Below, in pieces: positions 6,599 through 13,172 of a DNA stretch of 22,871 bases. The position numbers and the translations under genes are program-made. The notes beneath the pieces were generated by a model. That model was not told where the DNA came from. It made no database searches and worked only from the letters and a program-made list of their open reading frames with translations. This DNA is from a virus. The stretch is from IMG/VR virus record IMGVR_UViG_3300042914_003545, positions 1-22,871 of that record, one strand, 5' to 3'. Position 1 is the first letter of the stretch, and each line of letters begins with the position of its first letter.

Positions 6599-6979
6599 AT
6601 GCTCACCTGCCCTCACTGCGGCATCGCAATCCGCGATCAACCGCCCACCAGTCCCGACGACCAGCCACTGGACAGCGAATCCGCCCGCCAGTTGCAGCGC
6701 ATTGAGGCCGAACTGGCGCGGGTGAAGGCTGCGATACAGCCGCAGACTGCCCCGGTGCCAATCGAAGACCTGAAGCTATCGACGCGGGCTAACAACGCGC
6801 TGAAGCGCGTTGGAGTTCACACCCTGGCCACGCTGCTCAACTGCAGTAACTTCGACTTACTGGACATTCGCAACTTCGGCCCCAGCTCACTCGGCGAAGT
6901 GCAGTTGGCCTTGCATCTGCGAGGCTTGAAGTTGCGGAAGGATCGAATGCTGCCACGGACTGGACGGGCTCGCAGTTGA
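6599..6979 (+). CDS. Phage protein with an RNA polymerase alpha C-terminal domain (alphaCTD-like), copy 1
   Basis: Residues 53-113 are an RNAP alphaCTD: PIEDLKLSTRANNALKRVG, a helix, then LLDIRNFGPSSLGEVQLAL and GLKL. In bacteria this domain binds UP-element DNA, activators and sigma region 4. Aligned to E. coli alpha, the DNA-contact residues R265 (here R63), N268 (N66), G296 (G94), S299 (S97) and E302 (E100) are present. C269 and K298 are replaced by Ala and Ser. The N-terminus has a single CPHC knuckle (C4, C7), likely a decayed version of the zinc ribbon in the next gene. A helical linker (about 27-46) joins the two. No alpha N-terminal domain is present. It follows the coiled-coil gene by 5 bp and precedes its paralogue by 31 bp. 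Confidence 0.9.
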   Translation: MLTCPHCGIAIRDQPPTSPDDQPLDSESARQLQRIEAELARVKAAIQPQTAPVPIEDLKLSTRANNALKRVGVHTLATLLNCSNFDLLDIRNFGPSSLGEVQLALHLRGLKLRKDRMLPRTGRARS

Positions 6980-7010
6980 TTACTTAACCAGATAGCCACT
7001 ACCAATTGCC

Positions 7011-7502
7011 ATGTTCCCCTGCCCTAACCCCAACTGCAAATGCTTTGAGCGGCGGGTGCTGGAGACTCGCTATGAGTCCAGTCGCGCTGCTATCCGCCGC
7101 CGTTGCATCTGCAAAACTTGCGGATTTATCTTCACCACGGAGGAGAAAGTTCGGATTGCCAAGAAAGAGCAACGGCCAATTACGGGCGCATCAGATCAGC
7201 CGTTGGTGCCCATCACACTGGAAGCCCGACTTGATAGCATCGAAACCGAACTGGCAGTGGTCCGGATGGAAATAGCCCAGGCACCACCACCAGTCCCTGT
7301 GCCTATCCAAGAGCTTGAACTTGGCGCGTACGCTTACGGCTCGCTGAAGCGGCAAGGGATCACCACCGTTGATGCCCTGGTCAAATTCTCAGGCGCGGAC
7401 CTGTTGAGCCTGCGCAATTTTGGTCAACAATCACTGAATGACGTGCGGGTGGCCCTAGCCCTGCGGGGGCTGGCCCTGCGCCCGGAGCGGACTAGCCCAT
7501 GA
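7011..7502 (+). CDS. NrdR-like zinc ribbon fused to an alphaCTD-like domain, copy 2
   Basis: This 163-residue protein has two domains. Residues 1-50 resemble the NrdR zinc ribbon: C4-x4-C9 and C34-x2-C37, with the SSRAAIRRRCIC and GFIFTTEEKV segments. In NrdR this part binds operator DNA; the ATP-cone domain that normally follows is missing. A helical linker (about 69-90) leads into an alphaCTD at about 97-157, IQELELGAYAYGSLKRQG then LLSLRNFGQQSLNDV and LRGLAL. The helix-hairpin-helix core (NFG, SL) is intact, but the positions of E. coli R265 and N268 are Tyr 107 and Gly 110. DNA contact may therefore come from the ribbon and protein contact from the alphaCTD fold. ATG 7011 is chosen as it starts just before C4. 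Confidence 0.9.
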   Translation: MFPCPNPNCKCFERRVLETRYESSRAAIRRRCICKTCGFIFTTEEKVRIAKKEQRPITGASDQPLVPITLEARLDSIETELAVVRMEIAQAPPPVPVPIQELELGAYAYGSLKRQGITTVDALVKFSGADLLSLRNFGQQSLNDVRVALALRGLALRPERTSP

Positions 7503-7545
7503 TCGTTTATTGGTAGCCTGATGCTGCCGGGTCTATCCACACCCT

Positions 7546-7551
7546 AAAGGA
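7546..7551 (+). promoter_or_regulatory. Shine-Dalgarno of the 7559 gene
   Basis: AAAGGA lies 7 bases before ATG 7559. It is one of the few clear Shine-Dalgarno sites in the window and fixes this start. Confidence 0.7.
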
Positions 7552-7558
7552 ATTAACA

Positions 7559-7798
7559 ATGGAAACTTGCAAAACCTGCAAACATTGGATGCCGTATTCC
7601 GACAAATACCCCAAACGCCGCGCAAGCGAGGCCAAAAAAGCTGGCGGCCTATGTCAAAGCGAGAAGCTGAACGAAGATTGGGGGCAAAGCTACGGCGCTG
7701 ATATGTTGATCTATGAATTCGGGGAAGGCGGCGGGTTCTGGACCGGCCCCGACTTTGGTTGCGTGCATCACCAAGCAGCTGCTGTCAACGACGAATAA
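7559..7798 (+). CDS. Small zinc-binding phage protein
   Basis: The 79-residue protein has C4-x2-C7 (ETCKTCKHW), C32, and C68-x-H70-H71, a set that can bind one zinc. The conserved-looking core is LIYEFGEGGGFWTGPDFGCVHH at about 50-71 (quoted parts YEFGEGGGF and GPDFGCVHH). I have seen this layout, CxxCxxW, a later Cys, an acidic Tyr-rich strand and an FGCVHH end, in hypothetical proteins of many siphophages. The function is unknown; the fold may be a rubredoxin-like knuckle. It has a good Shine-Dalgarno and is separated by 66 bp from the next gene. Confidence 0.82.
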   Translation: METCKTCKHWMPYSDKYPKRRASEAKKAGGLCQSEKLNEDWGQSYGADMLIYEFGEGGGFWTGPDFGCVHHQAAAVNDE

Positions 7799-7864
7799 CC
7801 CCACGGCATCACGGGGCTTACAGCCCTCTGCTGCCCTGCAGCTACCACCCTTTCACCATTATCC

Positions 7865-8314
7865 ATGTTTGATTTAAACAGCATCACGCCATCGGAAGAG
7901 TTGCTGGAGGACTGGTACTGTTCCCGTCCTGACTTTTCCATTCATCACGACAGATTCTACAAGGACTACATCATTGCCGCCCGCTGGGGCGCCGCCCAGG
8001 CCGTCAAGGCGCTGCGGCATCAGTGGCCTGAGCCGATTACGGATAGGCCTCCGACCGAGGCGGATGCGGATGAAAATGGATTCGTGCAATGCCTGGGTAC
8101 CAGTGCATGGCAAGTTACGCACTGGCATGATGCTCGCCGGACAAAGAGGGGGTGGCTCCACATCCCCAACTGGCGCCCAAGGCCCGAGCCCACGCGAAAG
8201 CAGAAGGCGCGGGCTCTACTGGACGCAGTCAGCATTCACTCTGAGCCCTTCACAGCGGAACAAGTCGAGCTGCTCCGTCAGGTTGTGGAGTCGGCGCCGG
8301 AAGCCACGCCATGA
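7865..8314 (+). CDS. Conserved phage/cyanobacterial hypothetical protein (PITDRPPTEADADENG motif)
   Basis: The 149-residue protein starts at ATG 7865. The N-terminal half is helical with an Asp/Tyr-rich patch (FYKDYIIAARWGAAQAVKAL). The centre holds PITDRPPTEADADENGFVQ, then a Trp/His-rich strand (TSAWQVTHWHDARR and GWLHIPNWRP). The C-terminal 45 residues form a basic segment (PEPTRKQKARALLDA) and a helix with EPFTAEQVELLRQVV. The PITDRPPTEAD-x-DEDG block occurs in many phage and cyanobacterial hypotheticals, where it looks like a short recurrent module. I cannot assign a function. No Shine-Dalgarno is evident. A shared promoter-like element follows its stop by 22 bp. Confidence 0.75.
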   Translation: MFDLNSITPSEELLEDWYCSRPDFSIHHDRFYKDYIIAARWGAAQAVKALRHQWPEPITDRPPTEADADENGFVQCLGTSAWQVTHWHDARRTKRGWLHIPNWRPRPEPTRKQKARALLDAVSIHSEPFTAEQVELLRQVVESAPEATP

Positions 8315-8336
8315 CCGCCCCAAGCCACTGAGCCCC

Positions 8337-8403
8337 GATTGTGACGGTTCGCTAAGTGCTTTGCCTTTTTGGCTTTACGAAAGCGGGGGATGCGGCTTAT
8401 GAT
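8337..8403 (+). promoter_or_regulatory. Candidate phage promoter with upstream 22-bp element
   Basis: TATGAT (8398-8403) with TTTACG (8374-8379), spacer 18 bp, forms a good -10 and a moderate -35. At 8337-8358 a 22-bp element beginning GATTGTGACGG is shared, 20 of 22 positions, with 22371-22392. The -10 context GGCTTATGAT is identical at 16285-16294. Confidence 0.55.
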
Positions 8404-8439
8404 TTGTGGACCGGGGCGAACCCGGTAGCCACCACCGCC

Positions 8440-8444
8440 AAGGA
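8440..8444 (+). promoter_or_regulatory. Shine-Dalgarno fixing GTG start at 8451
   Basis: AAGGA lies 6 bases before GTG 8451. This supports the GTG rather than the upstream in-frame GTG at 8406, which would lie on top of the predicted transcription start. Confidence 0.65.
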
Positions 8445-8450
8445 TCGACC

Positions 8451-8738
8451 GTGACCAACTCCTTAGCCGACGCCCTGACCACCATCGGCAAACACCCGCT
8501 CTGCATTGAAACGAAAACTGAGCAGGGTGACACCAAGGACCTTGCCTTTTTTATCCAAAACGATGAGACAGGTGATCCTTCGTGGCCCGCCGACCTAGAA
8601 GCCGACCTGGCCAGCTACGACCAGGCCGGTCCTTACAGAATCACGATCATCCTGCCTCAGGATCAGGATTGCATTGAGCCCGACGATCGGGGCCCCACTG
8701 CTGCCGAGCGCAACCCCAGTATGTTGGCCCGCGTTTGA
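8451..8738 (+). CDS. Small acidic hypothetical protein
   Basis: I do not recognise this 95-residue protein. It starts at GTG 8451, supported by AAGGA 6 bp upstream and by a good -10 at 8398. It is acidic, with a predicted mix of strands and helices: DALTTIGKHPLCIETKTEQG, then LAFFIQNDETGDPSWPADLEA and YRITIILPQDQD. The pattern suggests a small alpha/beta domain. It opens a run of small accessory genes (8451-10233) that may be expressed from its promoter. The next ATG is 49 bp downstream. Confidence 0.7.
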   Translation: MTNSLADALTTIGKHPLCIETKTEQGDTKDLAFFIQNDETGDPSWPADLEADLASYDQAGPYRITIILPQDQDCIEPDDRGPTAAERNPSMLARV

Positions 8739-8786
8739 TTGCTGCCGCATCCGCCTAACTGCGCTTTCCAATCCACACCGCTTCCC

Positions 8787-9032
8787 ATGAAAAACTCACA
8801 GATTATTGCATCAGCTATTGCAATCGTGCTTAGCGAAAATCGAATACTTTCCCCTGGCGATACTGTTGCACACGCCAGCGACCCAATGGCTTATGAATTT
8901 TACAAATACGAAAACGGTATGGCCGTTGTTGGTTTTAACGGTGTTACTAAATCTTTCCCGATGGGAGAGGTTTTTGATGTAAATGTTGTAAATAAAGTTG
9001 CTCTAAGTTTAATTCCCTTGTGCCATCCATGA
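8787..9032 (+). CDS. Small hypothetical protein of lower GC content
   Basis: This 81-residue protein starts at ATG 8787. The frame is open further upstream, but that segment has a Pro-rich, non-coding look. It begins with a hydrophobic helix (IIASAIAIVLSENRIL) and continues with a beta-rich part, DTVAHASDPMAYEFYKYENG and MAVVGFNGVTKSFPMGEVF. That second part looks like a small barrel or SH3-like fold, but I see no family match. Base composition is clearly AT-richer (AAATGTTGTAAATAAAG near 8982) than neighbouring genes, which suggests recent acquisition from another source. Confidence 0.65.
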   Translation: MKNSQIIASAIAIVLSENRILSPGDTVAHASDPMAYEFYKYENGMAVVGFNGVTKSFPMGEVFDVNVVNKVALSLIPLCHP

Positions 9033-9036
9033 ACTA

Positions 9037-9297
9037 ATGCCAGCCACTTACACCACCCGCCAAGCTCCAGTCGCTGCCGTTATGGCCTATCTGCTGGTCC
9101 AGGCGGAAGCGACAGCCCGCGCCATTGAAAACAACGCCTGCGAAGACGGCGAGCCTTTGAGCGACGAAGCGTTCCGCGACTGGATCAACCGTCTGGACAT
9201 GATCGCTGGCGTGCTGACCCGCGCTTCCAAAACGCAGCGGCGCCAGCCCTCTTACTTGCCAGCTTTCCCGTCGTTCACCGGCAAAGAGCTGCAATAG
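9037..9297 (+). CDS. Small helical hypothetical protein
   Basis: The 86-residue protein starts at ATG 9037, 4 bp after the previous stop. It is mostly helical: PVAAVMAYLLVQAEATARAI, then DGEPLSDEAFRDWINRLDM and IAGVLTRASKTQR. No metal motif or family is recognised. Codon usage returns to the GC-rich norm. A short spacing to both neighbours suggests one operon. Confidence 0.7.
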   Translation: MPATYTTRQAPVAAVMAYLLVQAEATARAIENNACEDGEPLSDEAFRDWINRLDMIAGVLTRASKTQRRQPSYLPAFPSFTGKELQ

Positions 9298-9301
9298 TCC
9301 A

Positions 9302-9475
9302 ATGGCCTACCTCATCATTTACCATCCAGCACCCCATGACCCTCTCACCACTAATCAACCGCCCATCCAAACAGAATGGATCACCCCAAAAGGGTGGTCA
9401 GCCGAACAAGCAAAAACCAGTTTCGAGTTGCGGCACCCTGGAGTTGCCGTCCTTCGGTGCGACCCGATCCCGTAG
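9302..9475 (+). CDS. Very small conserved-looking protein (57 residues)
   Basis: ATG 9302 begins 4 bp after the previous stop and the frame runs 57 codons to TAG 9473. The product starts MAYLIIYHPAPHDP and continues with TEWITPKGWSAEQAKTSFELRHPGVAVLRCDPIP (cite parts WITPKGWSAEQAKTSF and RHPGVAVLRC). The pattern, strand, GWSAEQA helix, RHPGAxVL strand, looks like a folded small protein rather than chance. No function can be assigned. Overlapping frames at 9336 and 9376 are probably shadows in their 5' parts. Confidence 0.6.
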   Translation: MAYLIIYHPAPHDPLTTNQPPIQTEWITPKGWSAEQAKTSFELRHPGVAVLRCDPIP

Positions 9476-9482
9476 GACACCA

Positions 9483-9677
9483 ATGCCCTGCCGGCAGCTT
9501 GACAACAACAGGATTGACTCTGCCGTGGTTGCTGTCCTCCTGCTACTGGGCAACCACCTGCTGCTGTGGATCATCCTGTTGGGGGGGAGCGTTGCTGTTC
9601 TCGCAAGCAATGATGATGCGCGATGCCGTGCAAATCCTGCAGTACCAACGCTCAGTCGCCCCGGTGCTCCGCAATGA
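9483..9677 (+). CDS. Small putative membrane protein
   Basis: ATG 9483 gives 64 residues, chosen over an upstream in-frame ATG (9336) because the upstream part overlaps the 57-residue gene. Residues 14-40 (AVVAVLLLLGNHLLLWIILL and GGSVAVLA) are strongly hydrophobic and could span the membrane once or make a short hairpin. The C-terminus is polar and Pro/Arg rich. Its TGA overlaps the next ATG as ATGA. Function unknown. Confidence 0.5.
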   Translation: MPCRQLDNNRIDSAVVAVLLLLGNHLLLWIILLGGSVAVLASNDDARCRANPAVPTLSRPGAPQ

Positions 9678-10033
9678 CTGAAGCCACCGCATCGGCGCCG
9701 TGCTGCGGAAACTGCCGCTACAGCGTGTTAGATCAAGTCGAACATCGGCTCACCTGCAACCGCTACGCACCTAAGACTGAATCTTGCTACGGCACGGGCT
9801 CAAGAGATACCGTCGGCGACTATTGGGCTTACTGGCCTTCTGTCTCTAGCGCTGACTGGTGCGGGGAATGGGCATTGCCTCCTGAAGTTGACTTGGCGCC
9901 GCCAACCCTGCAAGAAGTACAGGCTCTTGCCGACCTTATGGCCATGACCAACCCCGCACCCTACGGCGATACCCCGCCGCTTCCCGCCAGCGACCAGCAG
10001 GAAGCTCCGACCACCTACGACCAATTCGACTAA
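9674..10033 (+). CDS. Small Cys-rich phage protein, putative zinc binder
   Basis: ATG 9674 is chosen because it overlaps the previous stop (ATGA); an in-frame ATG at 9623 would add 17 residues. The 119-residue protein has C11-x2-C14 (CGNCRYSV), C28 in TCNRYAPK, and a Trp-rich end of the motif, YWAYWPSVSSADWCGEW at 50-66, with C63. This CGNCR / CxRxAP / WPxVxxxDWCGE layout is one I know from phage hypotheticals and looks like a four-Cys zinc site. The C-terminal 50 residues are Pro-rich and probably disordered. Function unknown. Confidence 0.72.
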   Translation: MTEATASAPCCGNCRYSVLDQVEHRLTCNRYAPKTESCYGTGSRDTVGDYWAYWPSVSSADWCGEWALPPEVDLAPPTLQEVQALADLMAMTNPAPYGDTPPLPASDQQEAPTTYDQFD

Positions 10034-10050
10034 TTCGAGGACATCCTTGC

Positions 10051-10233
10051 ATGACCGACAGTTCCACCGCCTACCAGCTCGGCTGGTATCTCAAGCGCAC
10101 GCCAGGCCCTGGCCGCCGCGCTCTCGTTGGCCGCGAAGTGTTTGAAAGTATCACCGATGCCTTTGCGAAGGGCGAGACCCTGTTAGACGAAGGGTTCGAG
10201 GTGCGGATCCTGCCGGTTCGGGGGAAGACATGA
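10051..10233 (+). CDS. Small hypothetical protein
   Basis: This 60-residue protein starts at ATG 10051. It has a compact strand-helix-strand pattern: YQLGWYLKRTPGPGRRALVG, then ESITDAFAKGETLLDEG and FEVRILPV. It is basic in the first half. Its TGA overlaps the helicase ATG by 4 bp (ATGA), so the two are probably translationally coupled. I recognise no family. Confidence 0.7.
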   Translation: MTDSSTAYQLGWYLKRTPGPGRRALVGREVFESITDAFAKGETLLDEGFEVRILPVRGKT

Positions 10234-11762
10234 AACATTCCTTGAAACTTGATCCAGTTGATGATTATGTCAGTTTCTTAGACAAAAAAACTCATAGCGG
10301 CGCTAGTCATGGTTTTCAACCATTGTGGATACCTTCTGAGCTTTTTGATTTTCAGCAAAGTCTCGTAAGTTGGGCAATCCTTAAGGGCAGAGCGGCTATC
10401 TTTGCTGACTGCGGGCTGGGAAAAACTGCCATGCAACTTACCTGGGCTGAAAATGTGGTCCGTTACACCGAACTGCCGGTGCTAATCCTGACCCCTCTGG
10501 CCGTAGCAGCTCAGACCATCCGAGAGGGCGAAAAGTTCGGCATTGAATGCGCCCGGTCTTCTGATGGCGCAATCAACAGCCGGATTGTTATCACCAACTA
10601 CGAACGGCTAGAACATTTTAACCCTGCCGACTTTGCCGGAGTGGTTTGCGATGAGTCCAGCATCCTCAAGAGTTTTGATGGTGCTCGCCGTGGGCAGATT
10701 ACCGAGTTCATGCGCAAGGTTCCTTATCGGCTGTTGGCCACCGCCACTGCCGCGCCAAATGACTTTATCGAGCTGGGTACCAGCAGTGAAGCCCTTGGCT
10801 ACATGGGCTACATGGACATGCTTGCCAGGTTCTTCAAGAACGACCAGAACAACTGCACTAGCCGGCGTCTGTACGGAGAGGCTCCGAAATGGCGATTTAA
10901 GGGCCATGCCGAGCAGCCGTTTTGGCGGTGGGTCACCAGTTGGGCAAGGGCCTGCCGTCAACCTTCAGACCTTGGTTTTGATGATGGTCGGTTCATCTTG
11001 CCGCCGCTGAACGAGATTGACCATCTGATCGAGACCAACACCGTACCTGAAGGGATGTTGTTCGCCATGCCTGCCACCGATCTTCGGGAGCAGCGGGCCG
11101 AAAAAAAGCGCACTGTTCGGGAACGATGCGAGCAAGTGGCTGCCATGGTTAGCAATACCGGTCAGCCGGCGCTGGTGTGGTGCCACCTCAACGAAGAGGG
11201 TAACCTGCTGCAGCAGTTGATTCCCGATGCTGTTCAGGTATCAGGCTCCGACCGTGACGACGTGAAAGAAGCCCGGTTGATCGACTTCGCCGAGGGCCGA
11301 TCCAGAGTGCTGATCACAAAACCGAAAATCGGTGCATGGGGCCTGAACTTCCAGCAGTGCAGCCACATCACCTACTTCCCGTCTCACAGCTTTGAGCAGT
11401 ATTACCAAGCCGTCCGGCGCTGCTGGCGGTTTGGACAGAAGAATCCCGTGACCGTTGACATCATCCTTACCGAGGGCGAACGTCGAATCATGGAAAACCT
11501 GCAACGAAAGCGCGGCCAAGCTGAAAAAATGTTTGCCAGCCTGGTTTCCGAGATGAACAATTCACTGGCCATTGAAAAGGCCGCCTATCGAACTCAACCC
11601 ATCACCATTCCATCATGGATGTCATCACCGATCGTTACGCTATCTACAATGGAGACTGCGTCGAAGTCATGCGCGGACTCCCTAGCGAATCCGTCCATTT
11701 CTCGATCTACTCGCCACCGTTTGCCGGCCTCTACGTCTACAGCTCCAACGAGCGAGACATAA
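10230..11762 (+). CDS. SNF2-family DEAD-like helicase/translocase
   Basis: This is a superfamily 2 ATPase that would move along or remodel DNA. Motif I is ADCGLGKTAMQL at 60-70 and motif II is VVCDESSILKSFDG at 138-151. Motif III is ATATAAPNDF at 170-179. In the second RecA-like lobe are VLITKPKIGAWGLNFQQC and QAVRRCWRFGQ, motifs V and VI with the arginine finger. DESS instead of DEAH is usual in phage members. The open frame ends 148 bp inside the methyltransferase gene. Its last 46 residues are Ser/Thr-rich with no folded look. The functional protein probably ends near residue 461, and the tail looks like frame overrun. Pairing with a DNA methyltransferase is common in phages. Confidence 0.92.
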   Translation: MKHSLKLDPVDDYVSFLDKKTHSGASHGFQPLWIPSELFDFQQSLVSWAILKGRAAIFADCGLGKTAMQLTWAENVVRYTELPVLILTPLAVAAQTIREGEKFGIECARSSDGAINSRIVITNYERLEHFNPADFAGVVCDESSILKSFDGARRGQITEFMRKVPYRLLATATAAPNDFIELGTSSEALGYMGYMDMLARFFKNDQNNCTSRRLYGEAPKWRFKGHAEQPFWRWVTSWARACRQPSDLGFDDGRFILPPLNEIDHLIETNTVPEGMLFAMPATDLREQRAEKKRTVRERCEQVAAMVSNTGQPALVWCHLNEEGNLLQQLIPDAVQVSGSDRDDVKEARLIDFAEGRSRVLITKPKIGAWGLNFQQCSHITYFPSHSFEQYYQAVRRCWRFGQKNPVTVDIILTEGERRIMENLQRKRGQAEKMFASLVSEMNNSLAIEKAAYRTQPITIPSWMSSPIVTLSTMETASKSCADSLANPSISRSTRHRLPASTSTAPTSET

Positions 11763-12640
11763 GTAACTGCACTGACTACGATCAGTTCTTTGTGCATTAT
11801 GGCTTTGTGGTTTCCGAGCTACACCGGCTAACCCTGCCGGGTCGGTTGACCGCTGTTCATTGCACCGACATCCCGACCGGCAACAGTGGCCAGGATGCCT
11901 TGATGGATCTGCCTGGAAAAATCATCGCGTTACATGAAAAGGAAGGATGGCACTATGTCGCTCGCCACACCATATGGAAGGAGCCACTATGGGTGCGAAA
12001 TCGCACCATGGTAAAGAACCTTGCCCACAAAACGATTGTTGACGACGCCGCTTTTGCAGGCGTGGCATCTGCTGACTACTTGCTAATTTTCCGCCGCAGT
12101 GGCGAGAATCAGATACCGATAGCAAACCCCACGGGACTGGACCACTACGCCGGGGAGTGTCCGATCCCGCAAGATCTGCACCGCTACAAAGGGTGGAAAG
12201 GGAAGCAGACCGAAAACCGCTTTAGTCACTGGATCTGGCGGCGCTATGCGTCTTCTATTTGGGATGATATCAATATGGGACGAGTGCTGCCCTTTCGTGA
12301 CGCCAAGGACCCCGATGACGAAAAACACGTTCACCCGCTGCAGCTAGATGTAATTGACCGCGCTATTTGCTTAAGGTCGAACATTGGAGAGACAGTGCTT
12401 ACTCCATTTATGGGAGTTGGCAGCGAAGTGTATGGGGCTGTGTCGCTAGGTCGTCGTGGTATTGGTATTGAGCTAAAGAAACCTTATTTTAATCAAGCTA
12501 TTAAAAATATGGAAATAGCGGTAGAAGATACCAGAAAGCCCGATCAAGGCGATTTACTCGATGATATCGACCTGGAAAGCATTGAAGATAGCGTCGCCTT
12601 TGCAGCGGATGATGCCATGACTCAAGGAGAAAAGCCATGA
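11615..12640 (+). CDS. DNA methyltransferase, beta class (N4-cytosine/N6-adenine)
   Basis: The product (341 residues) would methylate phage DNA, often as defence against host restriction. The catalytic motif SPPF is at 33-36 and precedes the SAM-binding motif FMGVGSE at 265-271 with GIGIELK at 282-288. This order is the beta arrangement of the N6_N4_Mtase family. SPPF rather than DPPY favours N4-cytosine, but specificity cannot be read from sequence. The substrate-recognition part is probably 80-220. ATG 11615 lies inside the helicase frame and gives the usual phage N-terminus with YNGDCVEVMRGLP directly ahead of SPPF. No cognate restriction enzyme is seen here. The acidic C-terminal 40 residues are extra. 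The stop overlaps the next ATG (ATGA). Confidence 0.93.
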   Translation: MDVITDRYAIYNGDCVEVMRGLPSESVHFSIYSPPFAGLYVYSSNERDISNCTDYDQFFVHYGFVVSELHRLTLPGRLTAVHCTDIPTGNSGQDALMDLPGKIIALHEKEGWHYVARHTIWKEPLWVRNRTMVKNLAHKTIVDDAAFAGVASADYLLIFRRSGENQIPIANPTGLDHYAGECPIPQDLHRYKGWKGKQTENRFSHWIWRRYASSIWDDINMGRVLPFRDAKDPDDEKHVHPLQLDVIDRAICLRSNIGETVLTPFMGVGSEVYGAVSLGRRGIGIELKKPYFNQAIKNMEIAVEDTRKPDQGDLLDDIDLESIEDSVAFAADDAMTQGEKP

Positions 12641-12750
12641 CCACCCAAACCGCCTACGACGGCCTCACCGACGACAACTGGCACCTAGTCATCACCGCCC
12701 GCCCCGTCTTGATCTCTGATGGTGTGGCGGTTAGCCGGGGGAGGCCATGA
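12637..12750 (+). CDS. Tiny coupled ORF, 37 residues
   Basis: ATG 12637 and TGA 12748 make 37 codons, beginning MTTQTAYDGLTDDNWHL. Both ends overlap neighbours as ATGA, the same arrangement used through this block. It would be too short to score on its own, and the coupling is the evidence. No family recognised. It could also serve only to couple ribosomes between the methyltransferase and 12747. Confidence 0.45.
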   Translation: MTTQTAYDGLTDDNWHLVITARPVLISDGVAVSRGRP

Positions 12751-13172
12751 CCTTCCACATCGACTCCAACGGCGGCCGGATCGGTCGATTCTGGTGGGAC
12801 AACAGCGGCATGGGCGGCATCTTTGCCAGGGCCGGCCAATTCAACACCAGCTTCTGGCCTGGCCGTTGTGGCTGGCGTGAATCCTGGCCTGATCGCCATG
12901 CCTGGCCTGTGATGCCATGGGGCCCAGGTGATGCCGTAGACGAGCATTATCGGGACTTCACGGCTTTTGATCTGTGGTTTGATCGTCAGATGGAAACCCG
13001 CAGGCTCAACCTTGATCTAAACATTACAGACAAAATCGAGCTGTATTCAATGCTGTGCAACATTTTTGAAGCTGGCGTAGAGGCCGGCCAAAACCCCTGG
13101 CGATGGGCTAAGGATGTGGAAGCTAAGCTGCTGCGCCAGGCTGTTGAACCGGCAGACCGGGAGGTGGGGTGA
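12747..13172 (+). CDS. Hypothetical protein with a GGRIGRF.W.NS motif
   Basis: The 141-residue product begins with DSNGGRIGRFWWDNSGMGG, a short motif repeated in the 13963 gene. The next part is Trp/Gly/Pro-rich (FWPGRCGWRESWPDRHAW). The C-terminal half is helical, KIELYSMLCNIFEAGVEAG then WRWAKDVEAKLLRQ. It is coupled to both neighbours: ATGA at the start and TGATG at the end. I do not recognise the protein. The two-part layout suggests a beta N-terminal module plus a helical module. Confidence 0.68.
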   Translation: MTFHIDSNGGRIGRFWWDNSGMGGIFARAGQFNTSFWPGRCGWRESWPDRHAWPVMPWGPGDAVDEHYRDFTAFDLWFDRQMETRRLNLDLNITDKIELYSMLCNIFEAGVEAGQNPWRWAKDVEAKLLRQAVEPADREVG

